Assembly (NCBI RefSeq): GCF_051401765.1
Contig: NW_027480532.1
Span: forward strand, 930,001-994,000
Direction: 5' to 3'
Source: Calliopsis andreniformis
Taxonomy: Eukaryota > Arthropoda > Insecta > Hymenoptera > Andrenidae
DNA: 64,000 nt
Shown here in pieces: positions 50,226 to 63,711 of this stretch. Every line of letters starts with the position of its first letter. The first letter of the stretch is position 1. The notes beneath the pieces are model-generated. The model made no database searches. It was given only the letters and a program-made list of their open reading frames with translations, and was not told the DNA's origin. A program made the translations under genes and the position numbers.

Positions 50226-50938
50226 GCAACCCTCAATGCTCAATCCTCAATCCTCAATCCTCAAACCTCAATCTTCAATCCTCAATACTCAATCTGCAAT
50301 CCTCAATCCTCAATCCTCAATCCTCAATCCTCAATCGTCGATCCTCAATCCCCAACCCTCAATCTTCAATCCTCAATCCTCAATCCCCAATCCTCAATCC
50401 TCAATCCTCAATCTTCAATCCTCAATACTCAATCTTCAATCCTCAATTCTCAATACACAATAGAATATCCTAAATTCTCAGCATTCGATACTCAAACCTC
50501 AACACGCAACCCTCAATCCTCAATCCTCAATCCTCAATCCTCAATCTTCAATCCTCAATACTCAATCTTCAATCCTCCATCCTCAATCCTCAGTCCTCAA
50601 TCCTCAATCCTCAATCGTCAGGCTTCAATCCTCAATACTCAATCTTCAATCCTCAATCCTCAATCGTCATTCGTCAATCCTCATTCTTCAATCCTCAATA
50701 CCCGATCCTCAATCTTCAATCTTCAACCCTCAATCCTCAACTCTCAATCCTCAACCCTCAATCCTCAGACCTCAAACCTCAATCCTCAACCCTCAGCCCT
50801 CACCCTCAATCCTCAATCCTCAATCTTCAATCCTCAATCCTCAATCCTCATGCCTCAATCCAAAATCCTCAATCCTCAGTCATCAAACCTCAATCCTGAA
50901 TCCTCAATCCTGAATCCTCAATCTTCAGACCTCAGACC

Positions 50939-51001
50939 TGAACAATCAGATGTCAATCCTCAATCCTCAATAGAATATCATCAATTCACAGTTTTCAATA
51001 C
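50939..51001 (+). repeat. Anchor block, short form with TCAATAG
   Basis: Nine heptamers with TCAATCC and TCAATAG, lacking the TCTATCC and TCAATAA changes. Preceded by ATGCCTCAATCCAAAATCC and followed by ACTCGATCTTC. Partner at 63649. Confidence 0.82.
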
Positions 51002-54000
51002 TCAATACTCGATCTTCAATCCTCAATCCTCAATCCTCAATCCTCAATCCTCAATCCTGAATCGTCAGTCTTCAATCCTCAGTACTCAATCTTCAATCCT
51101 CAATCCTCAATCCTCAATCCTCAAACCTCATTCTACAATCCTCAATACCCAATCCTCAATCTTCAATCCTCAATCCTCAATCCTCAATACTCAATCCTCA
51201 ATCCTCAGTCCTCAGTCCTCAAACCTCAATCCTCAACCCTCAGCCCTCATCCTCAATCCTCAATCCTAAATTCTCAATCCTCAAACCTCAAACCTCAATC
51301 CTCAACCGTCAGTCCTCGTCCTCAATCCTCAACCCTCAATCCTCAATCCTCAGTCCCCAATTCTCAATCCCCAATCCTCAGTCCTCAGTCCTCAAACCTC
51401 AACCCTCAACCCTCAGCCCTCATCCTCAATCCTCAATCCTCAATCTTCAATCCTCAATCCTCAATCCTCAATTCTCAATCCTCAATCCTCAATCCTCAGA
51501 CCTCAAACATCAATACTGAACCCTCAGTCCTCGTCCTCAATCCTCAATCGTCAATCCTCAATCCTCAATCCTCAATTCTCAATCCTCAATCCTCAATCCT
51601 CAGACCTCAAACATCAATACTCAACCCTCAGTCCTCGTCCTCAATACACAACCATCAAACCTCAATCCTCAATATTCAATCATCGATATTCAATCTTAAG
51701 TCCTCAATCCTCAATCCTCAATCCTCAATCCTCAATCCTCAATGTTCAATCCGCAATACCCAATCCTCAATCTTCAATCCTCAATCCACAATCCTCAATC
51801 CTCAATTCTCATTCTTCAATCCTCAACACCCAATCCTCAATCTTCAATCCTCAATCCTCAATTCTCAGACCTCAACCCTCAATCTTCAATCCTCAATACT
51901 CAATCTGCAACGCTCAATCCTCAGTCATCAATCCTCAATCCTCATTCTTCAATCCTCAATACCCAATCCTCAATCTTCAATCCTCAATCCACAATCCTCA
52001 ATCCTCAATCCTCATTCTTCAATCCTCAACACCCAATCCTCAATCTTCAATCCTCAATCCTCAATTCTCAGACCTCAATCCTCAATCTTCAATTCTCAAT
52101 ACTCAATCTTCAATCCTCAATCCTCAATCCTCAATCCTCAATCCTCATTCTTCAATTCTCAACACCCAATCCTCAATCTTCAATCCTCAATCCTCAATCC
52201 TCAATTGTCAATCCTCAGTCCTCAATCCTCAGACCTCAAACATAAATACTCAACCCTCAGTCCTCGTCCTCAATCCACAACACTCAATCCTCGATCCTCA
52301 ATCGTCAAGACTCAATACTCAATCTTCAATCCTCCATTCTCAATCCTCAATCTTCAATCCTCAATCCTCAATCTTCAATCCTCCATCCTCAATCGTCAGG
52401 CTTCAATCCTCAATACCCAATCCTCAGTCTTCAATCTTCAATCCTCAGTCCTCAATTCTCAATCCTCAATCCTCAGTCCTCAGACCTCAAACCTCAATCC
52501 GCAACCCTCAGCCCTCATCCTCATTCCTCAATCCTCAATCGTCAATCCTCAATCCTCAATCCTCAACCCTCAATCCTCAATGTTCAATCCTCAATACCCA
52601 ACCCTCAGTCTTCAATCCTCAATCCTCAATCCTCAATCTTCAGTCCTCAAACCTCAAACCTCAATCTTCAATCCTCAATACTCAATCTTCAATCCTCAAT
52701 ACTCAATCTTCAATCCTCCGTCCTCAATCCTCAACCCTCAATCCTCAATCCTCAATCGTCAGGATTCAATCCTCAATACTCAATCTTCAATCCTCAATCC
52801 TCAATCCTCATTCCTCAATCCTCATTCTTCAATCCTCAATACCCAATCCTCAATCTTCAATCCTCAATCCTCAATCCTCAATTCTCAATCCTCAATCCTC
52901 AGTCCTAAGTCCTCAAATCTCAATCCTCAGCCCTGAGCCCTCATCCTCAATCCTCAATCCTCAATCTTCAGTCCTCAAACCTCAATTCTGAATCCTCAAT
53001 CCTCAAACCTCAAACCTCAATCCTCAACCGTCAGTCCTCGTCCTCAATCCTCAACCCTCAATCCTCAATCCTCAGTCCTCAACCTTCAATCCTCAATACT
53101 CAATATTCAATCGTCAATTCTCAATCCTCAATCCTCAATCCTCAATCTTCAATCCTCAATCCTCAATCCTCAATCCTCAATCCTCATTCTTCAATACTCA
53201 ATACCCAATCTTCAGTCTTCAATCCTCAATCCTCAATCCTCAATTCTCAATCCCCAATCCTCAGTCCTCAGTCCTCTAACCTCAACCCTCAACCCTCAGC
53301 CATCATCCTCAATTCTCAATCCTCAATCCTCAACCCTCAATCCTCAATCTTCAATCCTCAATACTCAATCTTCAATAATCGATCCTCAATTCTCAATCCT
53401 CAATACTCAATCCTCAATCGTCAACCCTCAATCCCCAATCCTCTATCTTCAATCCTCAATCCCCAATCCTCAATCCTCAATCCTCAATCCTCAATCTTCA
53501 ATCCCCAATAATCAATCTTCAATCCTCAATCCTCAATCCTCAATCCTGAATCCTCAATTCTCAATCCCCAATCTCCAATCCTCAATACTCAGTCTTCAAT
53601 CCTCAATCCTCAATTCTCAATCCTCATTCTTCAACCCTCAATACCCAATCCTCAACCTTCAATCCTCAATCCTCAATCCTCAATTCTCAATCCTCAATCC
53701 TCAATCCTCAGACCTCAAACATCAATACTCAACCCTCAGTCCTCGTCCTCAATCCACAACCATCAATCCTCAATCCTCAATCCTCAAACCTCATTCTACA
53801 ATCCTCAATACCCAATCCTCAATCTTCAATCCTCAATCCTCAATCCTCAATACTCAATCCTCAATCCTCAGTCCTCAGTCCTCAAACCTCAATCCTCAAC
53901 CCTCAGCCCTCATCCTCAATCCTCAATCCTAAATTCTCAATCCTCAAACCTCAAACCTCAATCCTCAACCGTCAGTCCTCGTCCTCAATCCTCAACCCTC

Positions 54001-57000
54001 AATCCTCAATCCTCAGTCCTCAATTCTCAATCCCCAATCCTCAGTCCTCAGTCCTCAAACCTCAACCCTCAACCCTCAGCCCTCATCCTCAATCCTAAAT
54101 CCTCAATCTTCAATCCGCAATCCTCAATCCTCAATTCTCAATCCTCAATCCTCAATCCTCAGACCTCAAACATCAATACTCAACCCTCAGTCCTCGTCCT
54201 CAATCCTCAATCGTCAATCCTCAATCCTCAATCCTCAATTCTCAATCCTCAATCCTCAATCCTCAGACCTCAAACATCAATACTCAACCCTCAGTCCTCG
54301 TCCTCAATACACAACCATCAAACCTCAATCCTCAATATTCAATCATCGATATTCAATCTTAAGTCCTCAATCCTCAATCCTCAATCCTCAATCCTCAATC
54401 CTCAATGTTCAATCCGCAATACCCAATCCTCAATCTTCAATCCTCAATCCACAATCCTCAATCCTCAATTCTCATTCTTCAATCCTCAACACCCAATCCT
54501 CAATCTTCAATCCTCAATCCTCAATTCTCAGACCTCAACCCTCAATCTTCAATCCTCAATACTCAATCTGCAACGCTCAATCCTCAGTCATCAATCCTCA
54601 ATCCTCATTCTTCAATCCTCAATACCCAATCCTCAATCTTCAATCCTCAATCCACAATCCTCAATCCTCAATCCTCATTCTTCAATCCTCAACACCCAAT
54701 CCTCAATCTTCAATCCTCAATCCTCAATTCTCAGACCTCAATCCTCAATCTTCAATTCTCAATACTCAATCTTCAATCCTCAATCCTCAATCCTCAATCC
54801 TCAATCCTCATTCTTCAATTCTCAACACCCAATCCTCAATCTTCAATCCTCAATCCTCAATCCTCAATTGTCAATCCTCAGTCCTCAATCCTCAGACCTC
54901 AAACATAAATACTCAACCCTCAGTCCTCGTCCTCAATCCACAACACTCAATCCTCGAGCCTCAATCGTCAAGACTCAATACTCAATCTTCAATCCTCCAT
55001 TCTCAATCCTCAATCCTCAATCCTCAACCCTTATTCTTCAATCCTCAGTACCCAATCCTCAGTCTTCAATCTTCAATCCTCAGTCCTCAATTCTCAATCC
55101 TCAATCCTCAGTCCTCAGACCTCAAACCTCAATCCGCAACCCTCAGCCCTCATCCTCATTCCTCAATCCTCAATCGTCAATCCTCAATCCTCAATCCTCA
55201 ACCCTCAATCCTCAATGTTCAATCCTCAATACCCAACCCTCAGTCTTCAATCCTCAATCCTCAATCCTCAATCTTCAGTCCTCAAACCTCAAACCTCAAT
55301 CTTCAATCCTCAATACTCAATCTTCAATCCTCAATACTCAATCTTCAATCCTCCGTCCTCAATCCTCAACCCTCAATCCTCAATCGTCAGGATTCAATCC
55401 TCAATACTCAATCTTCAATCCTCAATCCTCAATCCTCATTCCTCAATCCTCATTCTTCAATACTCGATACCCAATCCTCAATCTTCAATCCTCAATCCTC
55501 AATCCTCAATTCTCAATCCTCAATCCTCAGTCCTAAGTCCTCAAATCTCAATCCTCAGCCCTGAGCCCTCATCCTCAATCCTCAATCCTCAATTTTCAGT
55601 CCTCAAACCTCAATTCTGAATCCTCAATCCTCAAACCTCAAACCTCAATCCTCAACCGTCAGTCCTCGTCCTCAATCCTCAACCCTCAATCCTCAATCCT
55701 CAGTCCTCAACCTTCAATCCTCAATACTCAATATTCAATCGTCAATTCTCAATCCTCAATCCTCAATCCTCAATCTTCAATCCTCAATCCTCAATCCTCA
55801 ATCCTCAATCCTCATTCTTCAATACTCAATACCCAATCCTCAGTCTTCAATCCTCAATCCTCAATCCTCAATTCTCAATCCCCAATCCTCAGTCCTCAGT
55901 CCTCTAACCTCAACCCTCAACCCTCAGCCATCATCCTCAATTCTCAATCCTCAATCCTCAATCCTCAATCTTCAATCCTCAATACTCAATCTTCAATAAT
56001 CGATCCTCAATTCTCAATCCTCAATACTCAATCCTCAATCGTCAACCCTCAATCCCCAATCCTCTATCTTCAATCCTCAATCCCCAATCCTCAATCCTCA
56101 ATCCTCAATCCTCAATCTTCAATCCCCAATAATCAATCTTCAATCCTCAATCCTCAATCCTCAATCCTGAATCCTCAATTCTCAAACCCCAATCTCCAAT
56201 CCTCAATACTCAGTCTTCAATCCTCAATCCTCAATTCTCAATCCTCATTCTTCAACCCTCAATACCCAATCCTCAATCTTCAATCCTCAATCCTCAATCC
56301 TCAATTCTCAATCCTCAATCCTCAATCCTCAGACCTCAAACATCAATACTCAACCCTCAGTCCTCGTCCTCAATCCACAACCATCAATCCTCAATCCTCA
56401 ATCTTCAATCATCAATATTCAATCTTCAGTCCTCATTCCTCAATCCTCAATACTCAATCCTCAATCCTCAATGTTCAATCCGCAATACCCAATCCTCAAT
56501 CTTCAATCCTCAATCCTCAATCCTCAAACTTCAATCCTCGATCCTCAATCCTCAATCCTCAATACTCAATCTTCAATCCTCCGTCCTCAATCCTCAACCC
56601 TCAATCCTCAATCCTCAATCGTCAGGATTCAATCCTCAATACTCAATCTTCAATCCTCAATCCTCAATCCTCATTCCTCAATCCTCATTCTTCAATCCTC
56701 AATACCCAATCCTCAATCTTCAATCCTCAATCCTCAATCCTCAATTCTCAATCCTCAATCCTCAGTCCTAAGTCCTCAAATCTCAATCCTCAGCCCTGAG
56801 CCCTCATCCTCAATCCTCAATCCTCAATCTTCAGTCCTCAAACCTCAATTCTGAATCCTCAATCCTCAAACCTCAAACCTCAATCCTCAACCGTCAGTCC
56901 TCGTCCTCAATCCTCAACCCTCAATCCTCAATCCTCAGTCCTCAACCTTCAATCCTCAATACTCAATATTCAATCGTCAATTCTCAATCCTCAATCCTCA

Positions 57001-57339
57001 ATCCTCAATCTTCAATCCTCAATCCTCAATCCTCAATCCTCAATCCTCATTCTTCAATACTCAATACCCAATCCTCAGTCTTCAATCCTCAATCCTCAAT
57101 CCTCAATTCTCAATCCCCAATCCTCAGTCCTCAGTCCTCTAACCTCAACCCTCAACCCTCAGCCATCATCCTCAATTCTCAATCCTCAATCCTCAATCCT
57201 CAATCTTCAATCCTCAATACTCAATCTTCAATAATCGATCCTCAATTCTCAATCCTCAATACTCAATCCTCAATCGTCAACCCTCAATCCCCAATCCTCT
57301 ATCTTCAATCCTCAATCCCCAATCCTCAATCCTCAATCC

Positions 57340-58820
57340 TCAATCCTCAATCCTCATTCTTCAATCCTCAATACACAATCCTCAATCTTCAATCCTCAAT
57401 CCTCAATACCCAATCCTCAATCCTCAGGCCTCAAACATCAATACTCAACCCTCAGTCCTCGTCCTCAATCCACAACAATCAATCCTCAATCCTGATTCTT
57501 CAATTATCAATATTCAATCTTCAGTCCTCAATCCTCAATCCTCAATCCTCAATCGTCAATCCTCAATCCTCAATGTTCAATGTTCAATCCGCAATACCCA
57601 ATCCTCAATCTTCAATCCTCAATCCTCAATCCTCAATCCTCAATCCTCAATCCTCAATACTCAATCCTCAATCCTCAGTCCTCAAACCTCAAACCTCAAT
57701 CTTCAATCCTCAATACTCAATCTTCAATCCTCCGTCCTCAATCCTCAACCCTCAATCCTCAATCCTCAATCGTCAGGCTTCAATCCTCAATACTCAATCT
57801 TCAATCCTCAATCCTCAATCTTCATTCGTCAATCCTCATTCTTCAATCCTCAATACCCAACCCTCAATCTTCAATCTTCAACCCTCAATCCTCAACTCTC
57901 AACCCTCAACCCTCAATCCTCAGACCTCAAACCTCAATCCTCAACTCTCAGCCCTCATCCTCAATCCTCAATCCTCAATCTTCAATCCTCAATCCTCAAT
58001 CCTCAATTCTCAATCCTCAATCCTCAATCCTCAGACCTCAAACATCAATACTCAACCCTCAGTCCTCGTCCTCAGTCCACAACCATCAAACCTCAATCCT
58101 CAATCTTCAATCATCGATATTCAATCTTCAGTCCTCAATCCTCAACCCTCAATCCTCAATCCTTAATCCTCAATCCTCAATGTTCAATCCGCAATACCCA
58201 ATCCTCAATCTTCAATCCTCAATCCACAATCCTCAATCCTCAACCCTCATTCTTCAATCCTCAACACCCAATCCTCAATCTTCAATCCTCAAACCTCAAT
58301 TCTCAGACCACAACCCTCAATCTTCAATCCTCAATACTCAATCTGCAACCCTCAATCCTCAGTCCTCAATCCTCAATCCTCATTCTTCAATCCTCAATAC
58401 CCAATCCTCAATTCTCAATCCTCAATCCACAATCCTCAATCCTCAATCCTCATTCTTCAATCCTCAACACCCAATCCTCAATCTTCAATCCTCAATCCTC
58501 AATTCTCAGACCTCAATCCTCAATCTTCAATCCTCAGTACTCAATCTTCAATCCTCAATCCTCAATCGTCAATCCTCAATCCTCATTCTTCAATTCTCAA
58601 CACCCAATCTTCAATCTTCAATCCTCAATCCTCAATCTTCAATTGTCAATCCTCAGTCCTCAATCCTCAGACCTCAAACATCAATACTCAACCCTCAGTC
58701 CTCGTCCTCAATCCACAACACTCAATCCTCGAGCCTCAATCGTCAAGACGCAATACTCAATCTTCAATCCTCCATTCTCAATCCTCAATACTCAATCCTC
58801 AATCCTCAATCCTCAATCCT
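57340..58820. repeat. 1.5-kb module, fourth copy
   Basis: Counterpart of 26360-27840, 33200-34680 and 47147-48627. It shares the CAACCCTCATTC and TCAATCGTCAATCC changes with the 47-kb copy, and has a private TCAATACCCAATCC near 57405 for TCAATACTCAATCC. Confidence 0.82.
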
Positions 58821-59154
58821 CCATCCTCAATCGTCAGGCTTCAATCCTCAATACCCAATCCTCAGTCTTCAATCTTCAATCCTCAGTCCTCAATTCTCAA
58901 TCCTCAATCCTCAGTCCTCAGACCTCAAACCTCAATCCGCAACCCTCAGCCCTCATCCTCATTCCTCAATACTCAATCGTCAATCCTCAATCCTCAATCC
59001 TCAGCCCTCAATCCTCAATGTTCAATCCTCAATACCCAACCCTCAGTCTTCAATCCTCAATCCTCAATCCTCAATCATCAGTCCTCAATCCTCAGTCCTC
59101 AAACCTCAATTCTGAATCCTCAATCCTGAATCCTCAATCTTCAGCCCTCAGTCC

Positions 59155-59294
59155 TCAACAATCAGTTGACATTCCTCAATCATCAGTAGAATATCCTCAA
59201 TTCACAGCTTTCAATACTCAATACTCAATCTGCAATCCTCCAACCTGTATCCACAAACATCAATTTTCACCACTCAACCCTCAGCACTCATTCC
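59155..59294 (+). repeat. Anchor block, long form type C
   Basis: Partner of the 48962 anchor at spacing 10193; I saw no difference within the block. Confidence 0.82.
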
Positions 59295-60530
59295 TCAATG
59301 TTCAATCCTCAATCCTCAACTCTCAATCTTCGATCCTCAATACTGAATCTTCAATCCTCAACTCTCAATCCTCAATCCTCAATCCTCAACCCTTATTCTT
59401 CAATCCTCAGTACCCAATCCTCAATCTTCAATCCTCAATCCTCAATCCTCAATTCTCAATCCTCAATCCTCAATCCTCAATCCTCAGACCTGAAACATCA
59501 ATATTCAACCCTCAGTCTTCGTCCTCAATCCACAAACCTCAATCCTCAATACTCAATCTTCAATCATCAATATTCAGTCTTCAATCCTCAATCCTCAATC
59601 CTCAATCCTCAATCCTCAATCCTCAATCTTCAATTCTCAATACTTAGTCTTCAATACTCAATCCTCAATACTCAAACCTCAATCCTCAATCTTCAATCCT
59701 CAATACCCAATCCTCAATCTTCAATCCTCAAACATCAATCCTCAGTTCGCAATCCTCAATCCTCAATCCTCTGACCTCAGGCATCAATTCTCAACCCTCA
59801 GTCCTCGTCCTCAATCCACAACCCTCAATCCTCAATCCTCAACCTTCATTCATCAATATTCAACCTTCTATCCTCAATCCTCAACCCTCAATCTTGAATC
59901 CTCAATCTTCAATACTCAATCTGCAATACTCAATCCTCAATCCTCAATCCTCAATCCTCATTCTTCAATCCTGAATACCCAATCCTCAATTTTCAATCCT
60001 CAATCCTCAATCCTCAGTCCTCAATACCCAACAATCAGTCCTCAATTCTCAATACTCAATCCTCAAGCCTCAATCTTCAATCCTCAATACTCAATCTTCA
60101 ATCCTCAATCCTCAATCCTCAATCTTCAATGCTCAATCCTCAATCCTCAATCCTCAACCTTCAATCTTCAATCCTCAATACTCAATCTGCAACCCTCAAT
60201 CCTCAATCCTCAATCCTCAATCCTCATTCTTCAATTCTGAATAACCAATCCTCAATCTTCAATCCTCAATCCTCAATCCTCAATTCTCAATCCTCAATCC
60301 TCTGTCCTCAGTCCTCAAACCTCAACCCTCAACCCTCAGCCCTCATCCTCAATCCTCAATCCTCAATCCTCAATCTTCAATCGTCAATACTCAATCTTCA
60401 ATCCTCAATCCTCAATCCGCAACCCTCAATGCTCAATCCTCAATCCTCAATCCTCAAACCTCAATCTTCAATCCTCAATACTCAATCTGCAATCCTCAAT
60501 CCTCAATCCTCAATCCTCAATCCTCAATCC

Positions 60531-60537
60531 TGAATCG
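60531..60537. other. Deletion junction in copy 2 of the 10.2-kb unit
   Basis: Left of this point the sequence aligns to copy 1 at spacing 10193, right of it at 9473. The junction lies at the end of a run of plain TCAATCC units present at both parental sites, as expected for exchange between misaligned identical runs. Confidence 0.75.
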
Positions 60538-62927
60538 TCAGTCTTCAATCCTCAGTACTCAATCTTCAATCCTCAATCCTCAATCCTCAATCCTCAAACC
60601 TCATTCTACAATCCTCAATACCCAATCCTCAATCTTCAATCCTCAATCCTCAATCCTCAATACTCAATCCTCAATCCTCAGTCCTCAGTCCTCAAACCTC
60701 AATCCTCAACCCTCAGCCCTCATCCTCAATCCTCAATCCTAAATTCTCAATCCTCAAACCTCAAACCTCAATCCTCAACCGTCAGTCCTCGTCCTCAATC
60801 CTCAACCCTCAATCCTCAATCCTCAGTCCCCAATTCTCAATCCCCAATCCTCAGTCCTCAGTCCTCAAACCTCAACCCTCAACCCTCAGCCCTCATCCTC
60901 AATCCTCAATCCTCAATCTTCAATCCTCAATCCTCAATCCTCAATTCTCAATCCTCAATCCTCAATCCTCAGACCTCAAACATCAATACTCAACCCTCAG
61001 TCCTCGTCCTCAATCCTCAATCGTCAATCCTCAATCCTCAATCCTCAATTCTCAATCCTCAATCCTCAATCCTCAGACCTCAAACATCAATACTCAACCC
61101 TCAGTCCTCGTCCTCAATACACAACCATCAAACCTCAATCCTCAATATTCAATCATCGATATTCAATCTTAAGTCCTCAATCCTCAATCCTCAATCCTCA
61201 ATCCTCAATCCTCAATGTTCAATCCGCAATACCCAATCCTCAATCTTCAATCCTCAATCCACAATCCTCAATCCTCAATTCTCATTCTTCAATCCTCAAC
61301 ACCCAATCCTCAATCTTCAATCCTCAATCCTCAATTCTCAGACCTCAACCCTCAATCTTCAATCCTCAATACTCAATCTGCAACGCTCAATCCTCAGTCA
61401 TCAATCCTCAATCCTCATTCTTCAATCCTCAATACCCAATCCTCAATCTTCAATCCTCAATCCACAATCCTCAATCCTCAATCCTCATTCTTCAATCCTC
61501 AACACCCAATCCTCAATCTTCAATCCTCAATCCTCAATTCTCAGACCTCAATCCTCAATCTTCAATTCTCAATACTCAATCTTCAATCCTCAATCCTCAA
61601 TCCTCAATCCTCAATCCTCATTCTTCAATTCTCAACACCCAATCCTCAATCTTCAATCCTCAATCCTCAATCCTCAATTGTCAATCCTCAGTCCTCAATC
61701 CTCAGACCTCAAACATAAATACTCAACCCTCAGTCCTCGTCCTCAATCCACAACACTCAATCCTCGATCCTCAATCGTCAAGACTCAATACTCAATCTTC
61801 AATCCTCCATTCTCAATCCTCAATCTTCAATCCTCAATCCTCAATCTTCAATCCTCCATCCTCAATCGTCAGGCTTCAATCCTCAATACCCAATCCTCAG
61901 TCTTCAATCTTCAATCCTCAGTCCTCAATTCTCAATCCTCAATCCTCAGTCCTCAGACCTCAAACCTCAATCCGCAACCCTCAGCCCTCATCCTCATTCC
62001 TCAATCCTCAATCGTCAATCCTCAATCCTCAATCCTCAACCCTCAATCCTCAATGTTCAATCCTCAATACCCAACCCTCAGTCTTCAATCCTCAATCCTC
62101 AATCCTCAATCTTCAGTCCTCAAACCTCAAACCTCAATCTTCAATCCTCAATACTCAATCTTCAATCCTCAATACTCAATCTTCAATCCTCCGTCCTCAA
62201 TCCTCAACCCTCAATCCTCAATCCTCAATCGTCAGGATTCAATCCTCAATACTCAATCTTCAATCCTCAATCCTCAATCCTCATTCCTCAATCCTCATTC
62301 TTCAATCCTCAATACCCAATCCTCAATCTTCAATCCTCAATCCTCAATCCTCAATTCTCAATCCTCAATCCTCAGTCCTAAGTCCTCAAATCTCAATCCT
62401 CAGCCCTGAGCCCTCATCCTCAATCCTCAATCCTCAATCTTCAGTCCTCAAACCTCAATTCTGAATCCTCAATCCTCAAACCTCAAACCTCAATCCTCAA
62501 CCGTCAGTCCTCGTCCTCAATCCTCAACCCTCAATCCTCAATCCTCAGTCCTCAACCTTCAATCCTCAATACTCAATATTCAATCGTCAATTCTCAATCC
62601 TCAATCCTCAATCCTCAATCTTCAATCCTCAATCCTCAATCCTCAATCCTCAATCCTCATTCTTCAATACTCAATACCCAATCTTCAGTCTTCAATCCTC
62701 AATCCTCAATCCTCAATTCTCAATCCCCAATCCTCAGTCCTCAGTCCTCTAACCTCAACCCTCAACCCTCAGCCATCATCCTCAATTCTCAATCCTCAAT
62801 CCTCAATCCTCAATCCTCAATCTTCAATCCTCAATACTCAATCTTCAATAATCGATCCTCAATTCTCAATCCTCAATACTCAATCCTCAATCGTCAACCC
62901 TCAATCCCCAATCCTCTATCTTCAATC

Positions 62928-62936
62928 CTCAATCCG
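62928..62936. other. Deletion junction in copy 3 of the 10.2-kb unit
   Basis: The sequence switches from the counterpart of 53462, where CCCC would follow, to the counterpart of 50226, where GCAACC follows. Both parental sites share TCTTCAATCCTCAATCC-like units, so the exchange point is known only to within that shared run. Confidence 0.75.
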
Positions 62937-63648
62937 CAACCCTCAATGCTCAATCCTCAATCCTCAATCCTCAAACCTCAATCTTCAATCCTCAATACTC
63001 AATCTGCAATCCTCAATCCTCAATCCTCAATCCTCAATCCTCAATCGTCGATCCTCAATCCCCAACCCTCAATCTTCAATCCTCAATCCTCAATCCCCAA
63101 TCCTCAATCCTCAATCCTCAATCTTCAATCCTCAATACTCAATCTTCAATCCTCAATTCTCAATACTCAATAGAATATCCTGAATTCTCAGCATTCGATA
63201 CTCAAACCTCAACACGCAACCCTCAATCCTCAATCCTCAATCCTCAATCCTCAATCTTCAATCCTCAATACTCAATCTTCAATCCTCCATCCTCAATCCT
63301 CAGTCCTCAATCCTCAATCCTCAATCGTCAGGCTTCAATCCTCAATACTCAATCTTCAATCCTCAATCCTCAATCGTCATTCGTCAATCCTCATTCTTCA
63401 ATCCCCAATACCCGATCCTCAATCTTCAATCTTCAACCCTCAATCCTCAACTCTCAATCCTCAACCCTCAATCCTCAGACCTCAAACCTCAATCCTCAAC
63501 CCTCAGCCCTCACCCTCAATCCTCAATCCTCAATCTTCAATCCTCAATCCTCAATCCTCATGCCTCAATCCAAAATCCTCAATCCTCAGTCATCAAACCT
63601 CAATCCAGAATCCTCAATCCTGAATCCTCAATCTTCAGACCTCAGACC

Positions 63649-63711
63649 TGAACAATCAGATGTCAATCCTCAATCCTCAATAGAATATCATCAATTCACA
63701 GTTTTCAATAC
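63649..63711 (+). repeat. Anchor block, short form with TCAATAG
   Basis: Partner of the 50939 anchor at spacing 12710. The upstream unit reads CCAGAATCC where the partner has CCTGAATCC. Confidence 0.82.

Larger units (their letters stand above)
41355..51554. repeat. 10.2-kb higher-order unit, copy 1
   Basis: The segment recurs 10200 bases downstream (markers 41401 and 51601, 42005 and 52205, 44668 and 54868), then at 10193 after a one-heptamer loss near 55381. It is itself nested: 41355-42150 recurs at 44018-44813 (spacing 2663), 42225-43460 at 44860-46095 (spacing 2635), and 42505-43287 again at 46375-47157 (spacing 3870). Then follow the 1.5-kb module (47147-48627), a stretch seen only in this unit (48900-50225), and an anchor with the TCAATAG short form (50939). 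The unit start is set at the left limit of similarity; the true boundary is arbitrary in a tandem array. Confidence 0.87.
51555..61027. repeat. 10.2-kb higher-order unit, copy 2, shortened to about 9.47 kb
   Basis: Follows copy 1 closely with rare substitutions (for example TCAATAC at 43760 against TCAATCC at 53960). It lacks one heptamer near 55381 and a 720-base segment: at 60531 the sequence jumps from the counterpart of 50338 to the counterpart of 51058. The lost part includes a short anchor and the AATATCC element of 50457. Confidence 0.87.

Noticed and set aside
41355..61027. Treating the near-identical 10-kb copies purely as an assembly duplication
   Set aside because: The copies differ by private substitutions, a 7-base and a 720-base change, so they are distinct sequences. 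A partial misassembly cannot be excluded without reads.
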